From NCBI GenBank assembly GCA_002763085.1, contig PFCY01000093.1:1-17679 (forward strand): a stretch of 17,679 nt of DNA, read 5' to 3'. The DNA comes from Candidatus Pacearchaeota archaeon CG10_big_fil_rev_8_21_14_0_10_32_14. GTDB lineage: Archaea; Nanobdellota; Nanobdellia; Pacearchaeales; GW2011-AR1. A program made the position numbers and the translations under genes. The notes beneath the pieces are model-generated. The model did no database searches. It saw nothing but the letters and a program-made list of their open reading frames with translations, and was not told the origin of the DNA. Below are positions 7,301 through 15,362 of the stretch, in pieces. Within the stretch, counting starts at the first letter, position 1. Every line of letters begins with the position of its first letter.

Positions 7301-8515
7301 ATGGAAAAAATAAAGATCCTTTATATATCACCCGCATATTATCCAAATATCATCGGTGGCTCAGAAAGATCTGTGAAAATGCTCGCTGAAGGAATAGCAG
7401 AAGATGACCGATTTGAGTGTTTTGTATTATCTTTTGACGGTAAATCGAAAGAACCGCAACATGAAGAATATAACAAAGTTAAAGTCATCAGAGTAAAAAA
7501 ATTGAATATAACCCCCAATACATTGGCTCAGAATATATCTTTAATATATTATCAAAATGTTGTTAAGGAAATCAACCCAAATTTAATTCACGTTTATAAT
7601 ACTTACCATATTCCATCAAGCACTTATTTTAAAAATATTTGTCCAGTTGTCGCAACCCTGAACAATTATTTTGCCGTCTGTCCAATTTCATATACTGTAG
7701 ATAATATTATGGAAAGGAAAAAAATGAATTTTTATGATATGTATACAAGTACGTTTAAAACATATAAAGCAAGATATTTTCCAAAATTGTTTATTGCACT
7801 AGCATATTCAATATATTGGATGTTCGTAAAAACTTTGAGTAAGCGTGCCGATTTATTTATTCCAATATCAAAAACAACAGGAAATATTCATGTAATTCAA
7901 GGTTTTGATACAAATAAAGTAATTCCGGTTTATAATATCACAAATAAAGATTCTATAAAATCAAAAGGAAAAAATATCAAAAGAAAATCGTATGAAATTC
8001 TCTATGTTGGAGGACTTTTAGAATCTAAAGGTATTAAAGAATTATTAAAGGCATTTAAACAGATTAAACACAAAAACGTTAAACTTCATGTTATAGGCGG
8101 AGGGATTTTAATTGATGAACTTAAAGATTACGTAAATAAAAATCATTTAAATGTAGTGATTCATGGTAAATTACCTCACGAACAAATAGATAAGTATTAT
8201 TCAAATTGCGCCTTTATTGTCCATCCATCGCTTTGGCCCGACCCAATGCCAAGAGTCATTCTAGAAATTCTCCAGCACGACATCCCAGTAATTGCCGCAG
8301 ATAATCCGGTTGCAATGGAAGTTTTTGGTTCAGGCGCCGTATTCTACAAAAGAGGAAATATAGATGATTTATCAAACAAAATAGATTTGATGCTCGACAA
8401 AAAATTAAAGACAGATCTGAGCATTGGAAGGAAAACTCTTTTTTCAGTTGATCCAATAGAAAAAATTCGATCACTTTACCTTGATGTTATAAACAAGTAT
8501 AAATATAGATATTAA
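7301..8515 (+). CDS. GT4-family glycosyltransferase
   Basis: This cytoplasmic, retaining GT-B-fold glycosyltransferase has 404 residues. The N-terminal domain opens with ILYISPAYYPNIIGGSERSV, whose glycine-rich acceptor-side loop is typical of GT4. The C-terminal domain begins near residue 230 with ILYVGGLLESKGIKELL and contains D314-x7-E322, a variant of the GT4 E-x7-E nucleotide-sugar motif in which the first Glu is Asp. The upstream TTG at 7292 is in frame, but the ATG at 7301 sits at the right distance from the TATA box and is the more likely start. The enzyme probably transfers one sugar to a lipid-linked acceptor on the inner face of the membrane, upstream of the flippase encoded just before it. 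Donor and acceptor are unknown. Confidence 0.9.
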   Translation: MEKIKILYISPAYYPNIIGGSERSVKMLAEGIAEDDRFECFVLSFDGKSKEPQHEEYNKVKVIRVKKLNITPNTLAQNISLIYYQNVVKEINPNLIHVYNTYHIPSSTYFKNICPVVATLNNYFAVCPISYTVDNIMERKKMNFYDMYTSTFKTYKARYFPKLFIALAYSIYWMFVKTLSKRADLFIPISKTTGNIHVIQGFDTNKVIPVYNITNKDSIKSKGKNIKRKSYEILYVGGLLESKGIKELLKAFKQIKHKNVKLHVIGGGILIDELKDYVNKNHLNVVIHGKLPHEQIDKYYSNCAFIVHPSLWPDPMPRVILEILQHDIPVIAADNPVAMEVFGSGAVFYKRGNIDDLSNKIDLMLDKKLKTDLSIGRKTLFSVDPIEKIRSLYLDVINKYKYRY

Positions 8516-8518
8516 ATA

Positions 8519-8535
8519 TATAAATCTTTAAAAGG
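8519..8535 (+). promoter_or_regulatory. Weak TATA-like region before the fusion gene
   Basis: TATAAA at 8519-8524 and TTTAAAAGG at 8528-8535 lie about 40 and 31 bases before the ATG at 8562. Either could be the TATA box. Both imply a short leader rather than strict leaderless initiation. Confidence 0.35.
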
Positions 8536-8561
8536 AATTTCTATTTTCTAAAAAGATTAAT

Positions 8562-10538
8562 ATGGATAAAAGAGATATTAGGATAGCTATTGTTGGAGCT
8601 GGGATTTTTGGAGGAACAATATCATGGTTATTGGCAAAAGAAGGTTATACTGTAGATTTATTTGATGAAAAAAATGAAATAATGAAATGTGCTTCACAAA
8701 TTAATCAGTATAGACTTCATAGGGGTTATCATTATCCGCGAAGTGAAGATACCATCATGGAATGTCTTCGTGGAGAGTGGGAATTTCGGTCAGTTTATGG
8801 AGATTCTGTGATTGATGATCCACACGAACATTATTATTGTATTGCAAAAGAAAATAGTTTTCTCTCAGCAGATGAAATTATGAAAGTTTATGATAGATTT
8901 AATCTTGAATACGAAGTTGCAGATTGTGGTGTTGCGAGTCCAGAAAACATTGAGGCCACCTTAAAGGTAAGAGAATCAATTTTTGATTACGAAAAGTTAA
9001 AGCAGATTATCTTAAAAAGAATAAATGAATACAAAGTCAATTTATATCTTGAAAGACATGTAGAATATGATGATTTGAAAAATTATGATCTGGTTGTAAT
9101 AGCGACATACGCCTTGACTAATAATCTATTAAAGAATTTCCCCTCAGCGCAAAACGATTATCAATTTGAATTAGTTGAAAAAATAGTTCTAGATTTGCCA
9201 GAAAAGTACCAAAATAAAAGTATTGTTGTTCAAGATGGGCCATTTACTTGCATAGATCCTTTAGGTTCATCAAAATATGTTATAATGGGAAATGTTACCC
9301 ACGCAATTCACCTAAGAAATATTGGAAAAATTCCTCAAATTCCCCAAGAATATATAAAATTACTTAATAATGGAATAATTTCAAATCCCCCCATAACAAA
9401 AATAAATGATTTTATGGATTCAGCAGAAAAATATTTTCCAGGTATAAAAAAATCTGCAATTCACATTGGTTCAATGTATACTATCCGAACTGTATTGCCT
9501 TTTAGAGAACACGATGATGCTAGACCAACCATTGTCAGACAAATAGATGATCGGACAGTATCGGTTTTTTCTGGAAAAATTCCAACTTGCATAACTGCAG
9601 CAAAAGATGTTGTGAGAATTGCAAATAATATTCACAATAAGAAAAAGTTAAACATAGGAATAATTGGAGTTGGTAAATGGGGAAAGAATTTACTCACAAA
9701 TTTCCACAAGATATCGAATATAAAATATTGTGCAAATAAAAATAATACTGATTTTATAAATGAGAACTATCCGCATATACAAACGACCCTTGATTATAAC
9801 AATATCTTGAACGATGAATCAATTCAAGCAGTTGTAATCTCAACGCCAATTAATGAATTATCGAAAGTTTTCGAGGACTCTCTAGATCACAATAAACACA
9901 TATTTATTGAAAAACCCGTGGCCCACTCAAAAGAGGTTCTTAGAGATATATTGAATAAAAAAGAACACCTAATAAAAGATAAAGTTGTATTTGTTGGATA
10001 TATTTATCTACACAATCCGATTTATAAAAAAATAAAATCTATAAGTTCACAAGATCCAATAAAAGAGATAAACACTCATTGGACGAAAGTTGGAACATTT
10101 GATAACGATATTTTCCTAAACTTAGTTTCACACGATTTAGCAATAATTCTTGACCTATTTTCAACGGATCCAATAAATTTAAATTTAATAAAAAATGAAG
10201 ATGTTGTTTCGCAGTCCGATATAATAAATTTAGAGATGCAGTTCGATAATAAAAGAAAAGCGTCAATTTCGATTGATAGAGTTCATCCATCTAAATCAAA
10301 AGAAATAAAATTTGTGACTAACAGTGGGAGAATATTTTATTGGATTGACCATCAATTGTTTGAATTCGATAAAGTTTCAAAGGAATTTATTAAACTTTAC
10401 GAAAACAATGAAGATTTAATAAAAATAGAAGCTTTAAGCTTTATAGATGCAGTTTTAAATAAAAAATACGACAATGATCATTTATATTTGAGTTATAAAA
10501 TATTAGATAATATCGATAAGATAAAACAACTTATTTAG
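8562..10538 (+). CDS. FAD-dependent oxidoreductase fused to Gfo/Idh/MocA dehydrogenase
   Basis: The 658 residues contain two complete redox enzymes. Residues 1 to about 355 form an FAD-dependent oxidoreductase of the D-amino-acid-oxidase type, with the dinucleotide motif G12-A-G14-x2-G17 and an acidic end to strand 2 (D35/E36). From about residue 363 a Gfo/Idh/MocA oxidoreductase follows: G369-V-G371-x2-G374 for NAD(P), the diagnostic E450-K451-P452, and H524-D525 in the region of the catalytic His/Asp. Gfo/Idh/MocA proteins oxidise or reduce nucleotide-sugar ring carbons. The two halves are joined by a short lysine-rich linker with no stop or frameshift. The gene ends six bases before the convergent GT4 gene. 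The fusion suggests two consecutive redox steps on one sugar, or a nucleotide-sugar oxidase paired with a ketoreductase. The substrate is unknown. Confidence 0.88.
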   Translation: MDKRDIRIAIVGAGIFGGTISWLLAKEGYTVDLFDEKNEIMKCASQINQYRLHRGYHYPRSEDTIMECLRGEWEFRSVYGDSVIDDPHEHYYCIAKENSFLSADEIMKVYDRFNLEYEVADCGVASPENIEATLKVRESIFDYEKLKQIILKRINEYKVNLYLERHVEYDDLKNYDLVVIATYALTNNLLKNFPSAQNDYQFELVEKIVLDLPEKYQNKSIVVQDGPFTCIDPLGSSKYVIMGNVTHAIHLRNIGKIPQIPQEYIKLLNNGIISNPPITKINDFMDSAEKYFPGIKKSAIHIGSMYTIRTVLPFREHDDARPTIVRQIDDRTVSVFSGKIPTCITAAKDVVRIANNIHNKKKLNIGIIGVGKWGKNLLTNFHKISNIKYCANKNNTDFINENYPHIQTTLDYNNILNDESIQAVVISTPINELSKVFEDSLDHNKHIFIEKPVAHSKEVLRDILNKKEHLIKDKVVFVGYIYLHNPIYKKIKSISSQDPIKEINTHWTKVGTFDNDIFLNLVSHDLAIILDLFSTDPINLNLIKNEDVVSQSDIINLEMQFDNKRKASISIDRVHPSKSKEIKFVTNSGRIFYWIDHQLFEFDKVSKEFIKLYENNEDLIKIEALSFIDAVLNKKYDNDHLYLSYKILDNIDKIKQLI

Positions 10539-10544
10539 GTAACT

Positions 10545-11651
10545 TCATTCTAAATAACTTTTTATGTATTCTTCTTTCCAAACATCATCTGAATAATGCA
10601 CTTTAACATATTCTCTTGCTAATTTGGAGAGGATCTCTCTTTCCTTAATGGGCAAATTAAAATAATCTTTTACTGCCTTATTGGCCCCATCAAAATCTAT
10701 TTGGACTTGATATAATGATTTTGACTCTTCAAGCTTAAATTCTTTACATACAACAATGGGTAGTCCACAAGCCAAGGCTTCTTCACTAGATAATCCAATA
10801 CCCCCGCCCCCTCGATTAAGACAAAAGCTAAAATCAGAGGCATTGTAATAATCTACCAAATCATCAGAATTTAAAAAATTTATGATCATATAATTTTTTG
10901 ATTTTATCCGAGTCATAGATTCATCAATTAATCTACCGACTAAAATAAAATATAATTCAGGATTTGATTCAATTATCTTTTTTAGAATATCAGAACATTT
11001 TAAGTAATTAATTCTACCGACGAAGATAACAATTCTTTTATCTGGAGATATTTTTAGTTTTCTTCTGATTACCGATTTATCTTTAATTGTGAACACATCA
11101 GTATTTACAGGTGCTGCAAGCCATTTCATTTTATTTTGCCCACTTAAAAAAAATCTAGGCGCTCTAATAGCATCCCGTCTATCTGTAAAAAAAGTCTTTT
11201 TAGATAAAAATATGCCTGGCCATAAATACAATAAAGTTAGTAATTCCTTTAAAGATTCATTTTTACTTTCAACTAAATGATACTGATTGAATATATCCGT
11301 TAGTACATTGAGACAATAATCTCTCTTATTACCGGTTGAAATACAAGCAAAATATAAAATTGGCCAGGAATTATGAAATCCTAAATTATAAACCCGATCT
11401 ATATTATTTTTTTTGCAAAACATCCTAAAATTATATACTGTTTTAATAAGATTATATTCCTCGGTCACAATTTTTGTTCTTTTTAGACCTGTCCATTGAT
11501 ATTGATAATTTTGCTTCTCTTTGCCCTCATATTTATTGGTTGTATAAAGAAAGATATTCGTATCTTTTGGAAATATTTTTTCGTAATACTTAAGCCTAAC
11601 TAGTCTATTAAATGCAAAACCGACCGAAAAAAAGCAGATATTTTTTTTCAT
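10545..11651 (-). CDS. GT4-like glycosyltransferase
   Basis: The 368-residue protein has a GT-B layout. A less conserved N-terminal half is followed by a nucleotide-sugar-binding half starting at IVIFVGRINYLKCSDIL, where the GRI motif is characteristic. The acceptor/donor loop is NRGGGGIGLSSEEALACGLP with E290-E291. The second Glu aligns with the last Glu of the GT4 E-x7-E motif, but the first Glu position falls in the glycine stretch, so the motif is incomplete. The start lies one base after the stop of the upstream methyltransferase gene (TAACATG), so the two genes form an operon. It likely adds a sugar to the same lipid-linked glycan, possibly one methylated by its partner. Specificity is not readable. 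Confidence 0.85.
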   Translation of the reverse strand: MKKNICFFSVGFAFNRLVRLKYYEKIFPKDTNIFLYTTNKYEGKEKQNYQYQWTGLKRTKIVTEEYNLIKTVYNFRMFCKKNNIDRVYNLGFHNSWPILYFACISTGNKRDYCLNVLTDIFNQYHLVESKNESLKELLTLLYLWPGIFLSKKTFFTDRRDAIRAPRFFLSGQNKMKWLAAPVNTDVFTIKDKSVIRRKLKISPDKRIVIFVGRINYLKCSDILKKIIESNPELYFILVGRLIDESMTRIKSKNYMIINFLNSDDLVDYYNASDFSFCLNRGGGGIGLSSEEALACGLPIVVCKEFKLEESKSLYQVQIDFDGANKAVKDYFNLPIKEREILSKLAREYVKVHYSDDVWKEEYIKSYLE

Positions 11652-11652
11652 G

Positions 11653-12297
11653 TTATTCTTTATGCGCTATGGCTAATATCTCCGATGGCCTTATCCATCC
11701 CAATATTTTTTCTATAGTATATCTCAATATCGGAAACATAAATAAGATAGAAGTGACTATCTGATTGTATCTGGGACCACTATAAACCTTTATTTTTTTA
11801 TAACCAGCATCGACTAAAATTCCAAAAACTGCTTTTTTAGGCCATGGTCTGACATGAGTATACTCTTGATAAAAATGTCTATAAGAATAATTTGGCACGA
11901 CGATAATAAGTCTTCCGTCTTTTTTCAAAACTCTCTTAATTTCAATTAATGCTTTCATAGGTTTATCAAAATGCTCAAGAACATGGAAAAGAGTTACCGA
12001 ATCAAAAGTATTATCTGGATATGGGATCTTTTTGCTGGCATCACCTATCTTAATATTCAGATTATTAGATTGTTTTTCTATCTCCAATCCGTGAATTTCT
12101 TTTGAATTGGGATTTAATTCCATGAACTGCCCTCGCCCGCATCCAACATCCAATATTTTGTCTCCAACTACAAATTTCCATCTGTCTTTTAACACAAGAT
12201 CAAAGTGGGCTTTGGATTTTCTTTTGAGCAAGTCTTTAGGTATAAACTTTCTAAAAAAATTCAATCCTCTATTTGTGCTGTATTTGGTTTTTTCCAT
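11653..12297 (-). CDS. Class I SAM-dependent methyltransferase
   Basis: The 214-residue protein has the standard class I methyltransferase core. Motif I, ILDVGCGRGQF, lies near residues 48-58, an acidic strand-2 end (GLEIEK) follows, and LFHVLEHFDKP marks the motif after strand 4, as in Methyltransf_11/UbiE-like enzymes. It is the first gene of a two-gene minus-strand operon with the GT4 gene, so a sugar or lipid-linked glycan is a more likely substrate than a quinone. It shows no sign of the zinc domain or C-terminal domain of the other methyltransferase in this window. The start follows a TATA box at 12317-12325 by 24 bases, and the message is likely leaderless. Confidence 0.9.
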   Translation of the reverse strand: MEKTKYSTNRGLNFFRKFIPKDLLKRKSKAHFDLVLKDRWKFVVGDKILDVGCGRGQFMELNPNSKEIHGLEIEKQSNNLNIKIGDASKKIPYPDNTFDSVTLFHVLEHFDKPMKALIEIKRVLKKDGRLIIVVPNYSYRHFYQEYTHVRPWPKKAVFGILVDAGYKKIKVYSGPRYNQIVTSILFMFPILRYTIEKILGWIRPSEILAIAHKE

Positions 12298-12316
12298 AAA
12301 AAATAATATTTAGGTC

Positions 12317-12325
12317 AATTATAAA
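12317..12325 (-). promoter_or_regulatory. TATA box for the methyltransferase-GT4 operon
   Basis: Read on the minus strand as TTTATAATT, it is centred 24 bases before the ATG at 12297. Confidence 0.55.
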
Positions 12326-12364
12326 GGTTTTGATATTTGAGTAGATAGTTATCATACATAAATA

Positions 12365-12374
12365 TTTTTAAATT
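12365..12374 (+). promoter_or_regulatory. TATA box for the GT9 operon
   Basis: TTTTTAAATT is centred about 25 bases before the ATG at 12394. The 96-base gap from 12298 to 12393 thus carries two divergent promoters. Confidence 0.55.
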
Positions 12375-12393
12375 GATTTAGTGTTTTATCGAG

Positions 12394-13563
12394 ATGAAAT
12401 CTTGGCAGACAAAGACACGGGAAATTGCTAGATATATCTGGTTAATATTTGATTATTATGTATGGTTAATTTTTAATTTATCAAAATACAGAAATATAAA
12501 TAAAAAAGAAATAAAACGGGTTTTAATCATTCATCTTGGAGCAATTGGAGAGTTATTAGTAACAACTCCGCTCGTCTCAGCTTTAAAATCCAGCATGGAT
12601 ATTGAGATTGTATACATGGTATCAAAAGGTAAAGAAGAGGTATTCAAAGATAATCCAAACATATCAAAAATTATTATCTATGATAAAGATTATTCAAAAT
12701 TAAATCCCATTTTATCAGAGTCAAAGTATGATTTAGCAATAATTATATCTCCAGGTAATGAAAAATTTAAAACACTAACTAATCTTTGTAAAAAACAAAA
12801 AATAAATTATACTCTTGCAGGATTCGGTGGAGTAAAAAGAGGATTGGGATTATCATTCAATAAGCGATCTTTCCCTTCTATAAGTAAACATACAGTTATA
12901 AAAAATCTTGACATCATCAAACCTCTTGATGTTTATAATAAAAATCCACATTTAGAGTTTTATATTAACAAAAATGATGAAAAATCAGCAAAAGAAAAAT
13001 TACGTAAATTAAATGTCAAAGATTACATTATTGTTCATCCTGGCTTTGGTTTATATAAAAAATACCCTTACCCCTCAAGATTGTGGCCTCACGATAGATA
13101 TGCCAAATCAATCGATTTACTCACTAATAAATACAAAATAAAAGTCTTGATAACCGGATCTGATGAAGAAAAAGAAATTGCGCAATTGATTCACAATGAA
13201 GTAAAAAATAAAAATAATGTGATAATCACAAACGGATTATTTTCATTCGGAGAATTAGCTTATATTGTTAAAAACTCTAAATTATTGATTGCTACTAGTA
13301 CATCTATAATTCATTTGGCGTCGTGTTTTGATTCACCATTGATTGAATTGGGCGGAAAGGAATTAATAAATGAATGGCATCCCTGGATGGATAAAGAAAA
13401 TTATAAGATTCTTATCCATGAAGAAGTTTGTACTCAGTGTAATAGACTAAATTGCAGAAAAAAAACTATTGAATGCATGAACGCAATCTCTGTAAACGAA
13501 TTGTTTAACGAGGCAGTTAATTTAATTAATTCTTATAAATATAAACATGTCGAGGGTATTTAA
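12394..13563 (+). CDS. GT9 family glycosyltransferase (heptosyltransferase-like)
   Basis: The 389-residue protein matches the GT9 (ADP-heptose:LPS heptosyltransferase-like) fold. Residues 48-60 read LGAIGELLVTTPL, the N-terminal GT9 signature, in which the usual catalytic Asp of the GD pair is Glu (E53). IIVHPGFG and a central VLITGSDEE segment begin the C-terminal Rossmann half. Near the end, Cys346, Cys349, Cys354 and Cys361 form CxxCx4Cx6C, a Cys cluster seen in many GT9 proteins. An extra hydrophobic N-terminal stretch (residues 14-29) may tether it to the membrane. It overlaps the next gene by one base (TAATG). GT9 enzymes are best known from bacterial LPS synthesis, so an archaeal copy probably uses another nucleotide-heptose or sugar. 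The donor is inferred only from the family. Confidence 0.88.
   Translation: MKSWQTKTREIARYIWLIFDYYVWLIFNLSKYRNINKKEIKRVLIIHLGAIGELLVTTPLVSALKSSMDIEIVYMVSKGKEEVFKDNPNISKIIIYDKDYSKLNPILSESKYDLAIIISPGNEKFKTLTNLCKKQKINYTLAGFGGVKRGLGLSFNKRSFPSISKHTVIKNLDIIKPLDVYNKNPHLEFYINKNDEKSAKEKLRKLNVKDYIIVHPGFGLYKKYPYPSRLWPHDRYAKSIDLLTNKYKIKVLITGSDEEKEIAQLIHNEVKNKNNVIITNGLFSFGELAYIVKNSKLLIATSTSIIHLASCFDSPLIELGGKELINEWHPWMDKENYKILIHEEVCTQCNRLNCRKKTIECMNAISVNELFNEAVNLINSYKYKHVEGI
13552..13557 (+). promoter_or_regulatory. Shine-Dalgarno-like site for the second GT-C-like gene
   Basis: GAGGGT lies five bases before the ATG at 13563, inside the end of the GT9 gene. It supports that start and internal translation of the second operon gene. 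Confidence 0.5.
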
Positions 13564-15362
13564 TGATTAAAATTAATAAGCTTCTACCCTATCTCATTCT
13601 TTTTATATTAATTTTGTCTACAATATTTCTATTATACAAAGGTATTGGACATTCGGATACAAACGAATATACTCCCCTGATTTTAAGGGAGATTGATTCA
13701 ACTTATTTGAATAATGATTGGTTCGTAAACATCAACGAATCCATTTATAACGTCAGATATTATTTTTTATTATTGCTTAAACTCTTTTATTATGCTTTGC
13801 CAAATCTGCCTCTCATCTATTTCATTTTATATTCAATCAGTGTTTTATTAATTGGTCTTTCAACATATCTAATATCTAATCACCTTTTTAACAACCAAAA
13901 AACGGCTATATTAAATTCATCTTTAGTTCTTCTTGGCGCAACATTTTCTTTAGGGGGTAACGTTATTGTCACACAACAATTAGTATCCTCTGGATTATCA
14001 TTAGGTCTAACTCTTATCGGATTTTATTTTATATTAAAGAAAAGATTGATTCTTTTTTCTGTTTTTACAGGTTTAGCAACTTTACTGCATTTTACATGGG
14101 GAATATTATTTTTTGGAGTAATATTTATCTCGTATCTTATTACAAATCCGGATAGAGATAAAATAAACAAATATATCGTCTCCATTTTAGTTTATTTATT
14201 ATTCATATTATGTCTAATTCCATTGATAATGTCCCAATCAAACACAAGTCTAGGTTTATCGGGAAAACAATTGCTTTCAATTATGGGTTATATGAGAGCG
14301 CCACATCATTATCTGCCTTTACACTGGAGTTTTATTGACTATTTAGAATTTTTATTTATTATAGCCCTATTTTTATTTTCCATCAATAAAGTTAAACTAT
14401 CTCAATCAACTAAGAAATTTTTAATTTCAATCACAATTGTTGTTATTATATTATTCTTTGTAGACATATTATTAACAGAGATAATCCCCTTTGGTTTAAT
14501 AATTAAATTTCATATATTTAGATTATCTCTTTTGGTTAATTTTATATCTTTCATAATAATTGGTGAATTTATAAGAACTAAGCTTGATACTTGTCTTTTA
14601 GACAAGAGTAATAAAATACTAGTTTACATATTATTATTTCTCTCTTTATTTTATAATCATTTAATCCTTATCTCTCTCCCACTATTTTTTATCTTCAAAT
14701 ATACAGAGTCAAAAGAATATAAAGTTGAATCAATAATATATCTTCTATTGATATCATCTATCATTATATCTATTTTTCTATTAATTTTCCAATTCAATAA
14801 AATTGAATTCTTATTTCACAGCAAAATTGTTATCAACCTCATTTTAAAATTAATGATTATAATTCCAATAATACTTATCATATATCTCAAGAACTATTAT
14901 CAAAAAATGATTATGATTATCTTATTATTAATAATTATATCTTTATTTGTTTTAAATAATCCTCCAAAATTAAATTACAGTCCGGATAAATCAACTTCAG
15001 ATATTTACCATTTTGTTAAGTATAACACCCCAAAAAATTCAATTTTTATCGTCCCCCCTAGAATGGAATCCTTCAGAATTGGGGCTCAAAGAGCGATAGT
15101 TGTAGATCTAAAATCTTTTCCATTCAATGAAAAAGATATGGTTGAGTGGGCGCAGAGGATGGAAGACATCACGCATGTAAACAAAAGTGATCCTAAATTT
15201 TATTCAAAAGTTGAAGATGGATACAACTCCTTAACTGAAGAAGAGATAGTCGCTCTAGGTCAAAAATATGATGCTGACTATATTATTTTTCAAAAACCAA
15301 AATCTCTTGACTTGAAAGTTATTTACGAAAATGAGAAGTATACATCATATTCTATATCCTAA
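13563..15362 (+). CDS. GT-C-like polytopic membrane protein
   Basis: The 599-residue membrane protein has about twelve or thirteen hydrophobic segments to about residue 462 and a soluble C-terminal domain of some 135 residues. After the first helix the loop contains GHSDTNEY with D32 and E35, the same D-[ST]-N-E-Y pattern as in the other GT-C-like protein at 3962-5347. GT-C enzymes use an acidic residue in this loop to act on polyprenyl-phosphate sugars outside the cell. The soluble tail contains NTPKNSIFIVPP followed by a conserved-looking RAIVVDLKSFPF segment, which recalls the DUF6798-type tail of some bacterial membrane proteins; I state that from memory. It lacks the large AglB domain with WWDYG, so it is not an oligosaccharyltransferase of that type. 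The start is set by the TAATG junction and a GAGGGT site. The end overlaps the convergent GT2 gene by 18 bases. Confidence 0.75.
   Translation: MIKINKLLPYLILFILILSTIFLLYKGIGHSDTNEYTPLILREIDSTYLNNDWFVNINESIYNVRYYFLLLLKLFYYALPNLPLIYFILYSISVLLIGLSTYLISNHLFNNQKTAILNSSLVLLGATFSLGGNVIVTQQLVSSGLSLGLTLIGFYFILKKRLILFSVFTGLATLLHFTWGILFFGVIFISYLITNPDRDKINKYIVSILVYLLFILCLIPLIMSQSNTSLGLSGKQLLSIMGYMRAPHHYLPLHWSFIDYLEFLFIIALFLFSINKVKLSQSTKKFLISITIVVIILFFVDILLTEIIPFGLIIKFHIFRLSLLVNFISFIIIGEFIRTKLDTCLLDKSNKILVYILLFLSLFYNHLILISLPLFFIFKYTESKEYKVESIIYLLLISSIIISIFLLIFQFNKIEFLFHSKIVINLILKLMIIIPIILIIYLKNYYQKMIMIILLLIIISLFVLNNPPKLNYSPDKSTSDIYHFVKYNTPKNSIFIVPPRMESFRIGAQRAIVVDLKSFPFNEKDMVEWAQRMEDITHVNKSDPKFYSKVEDGYNSLTEEEIVALGQKYDADYIIFQKPKSLDLKVIYENEKYTSYSIS

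Noticed and set aside
11089..11280. Plus-strand 63-codon open frame opposite the GT4 gene
   Set aside because: It is antisense to a well-supported glycosyltransferase and shows no family features.
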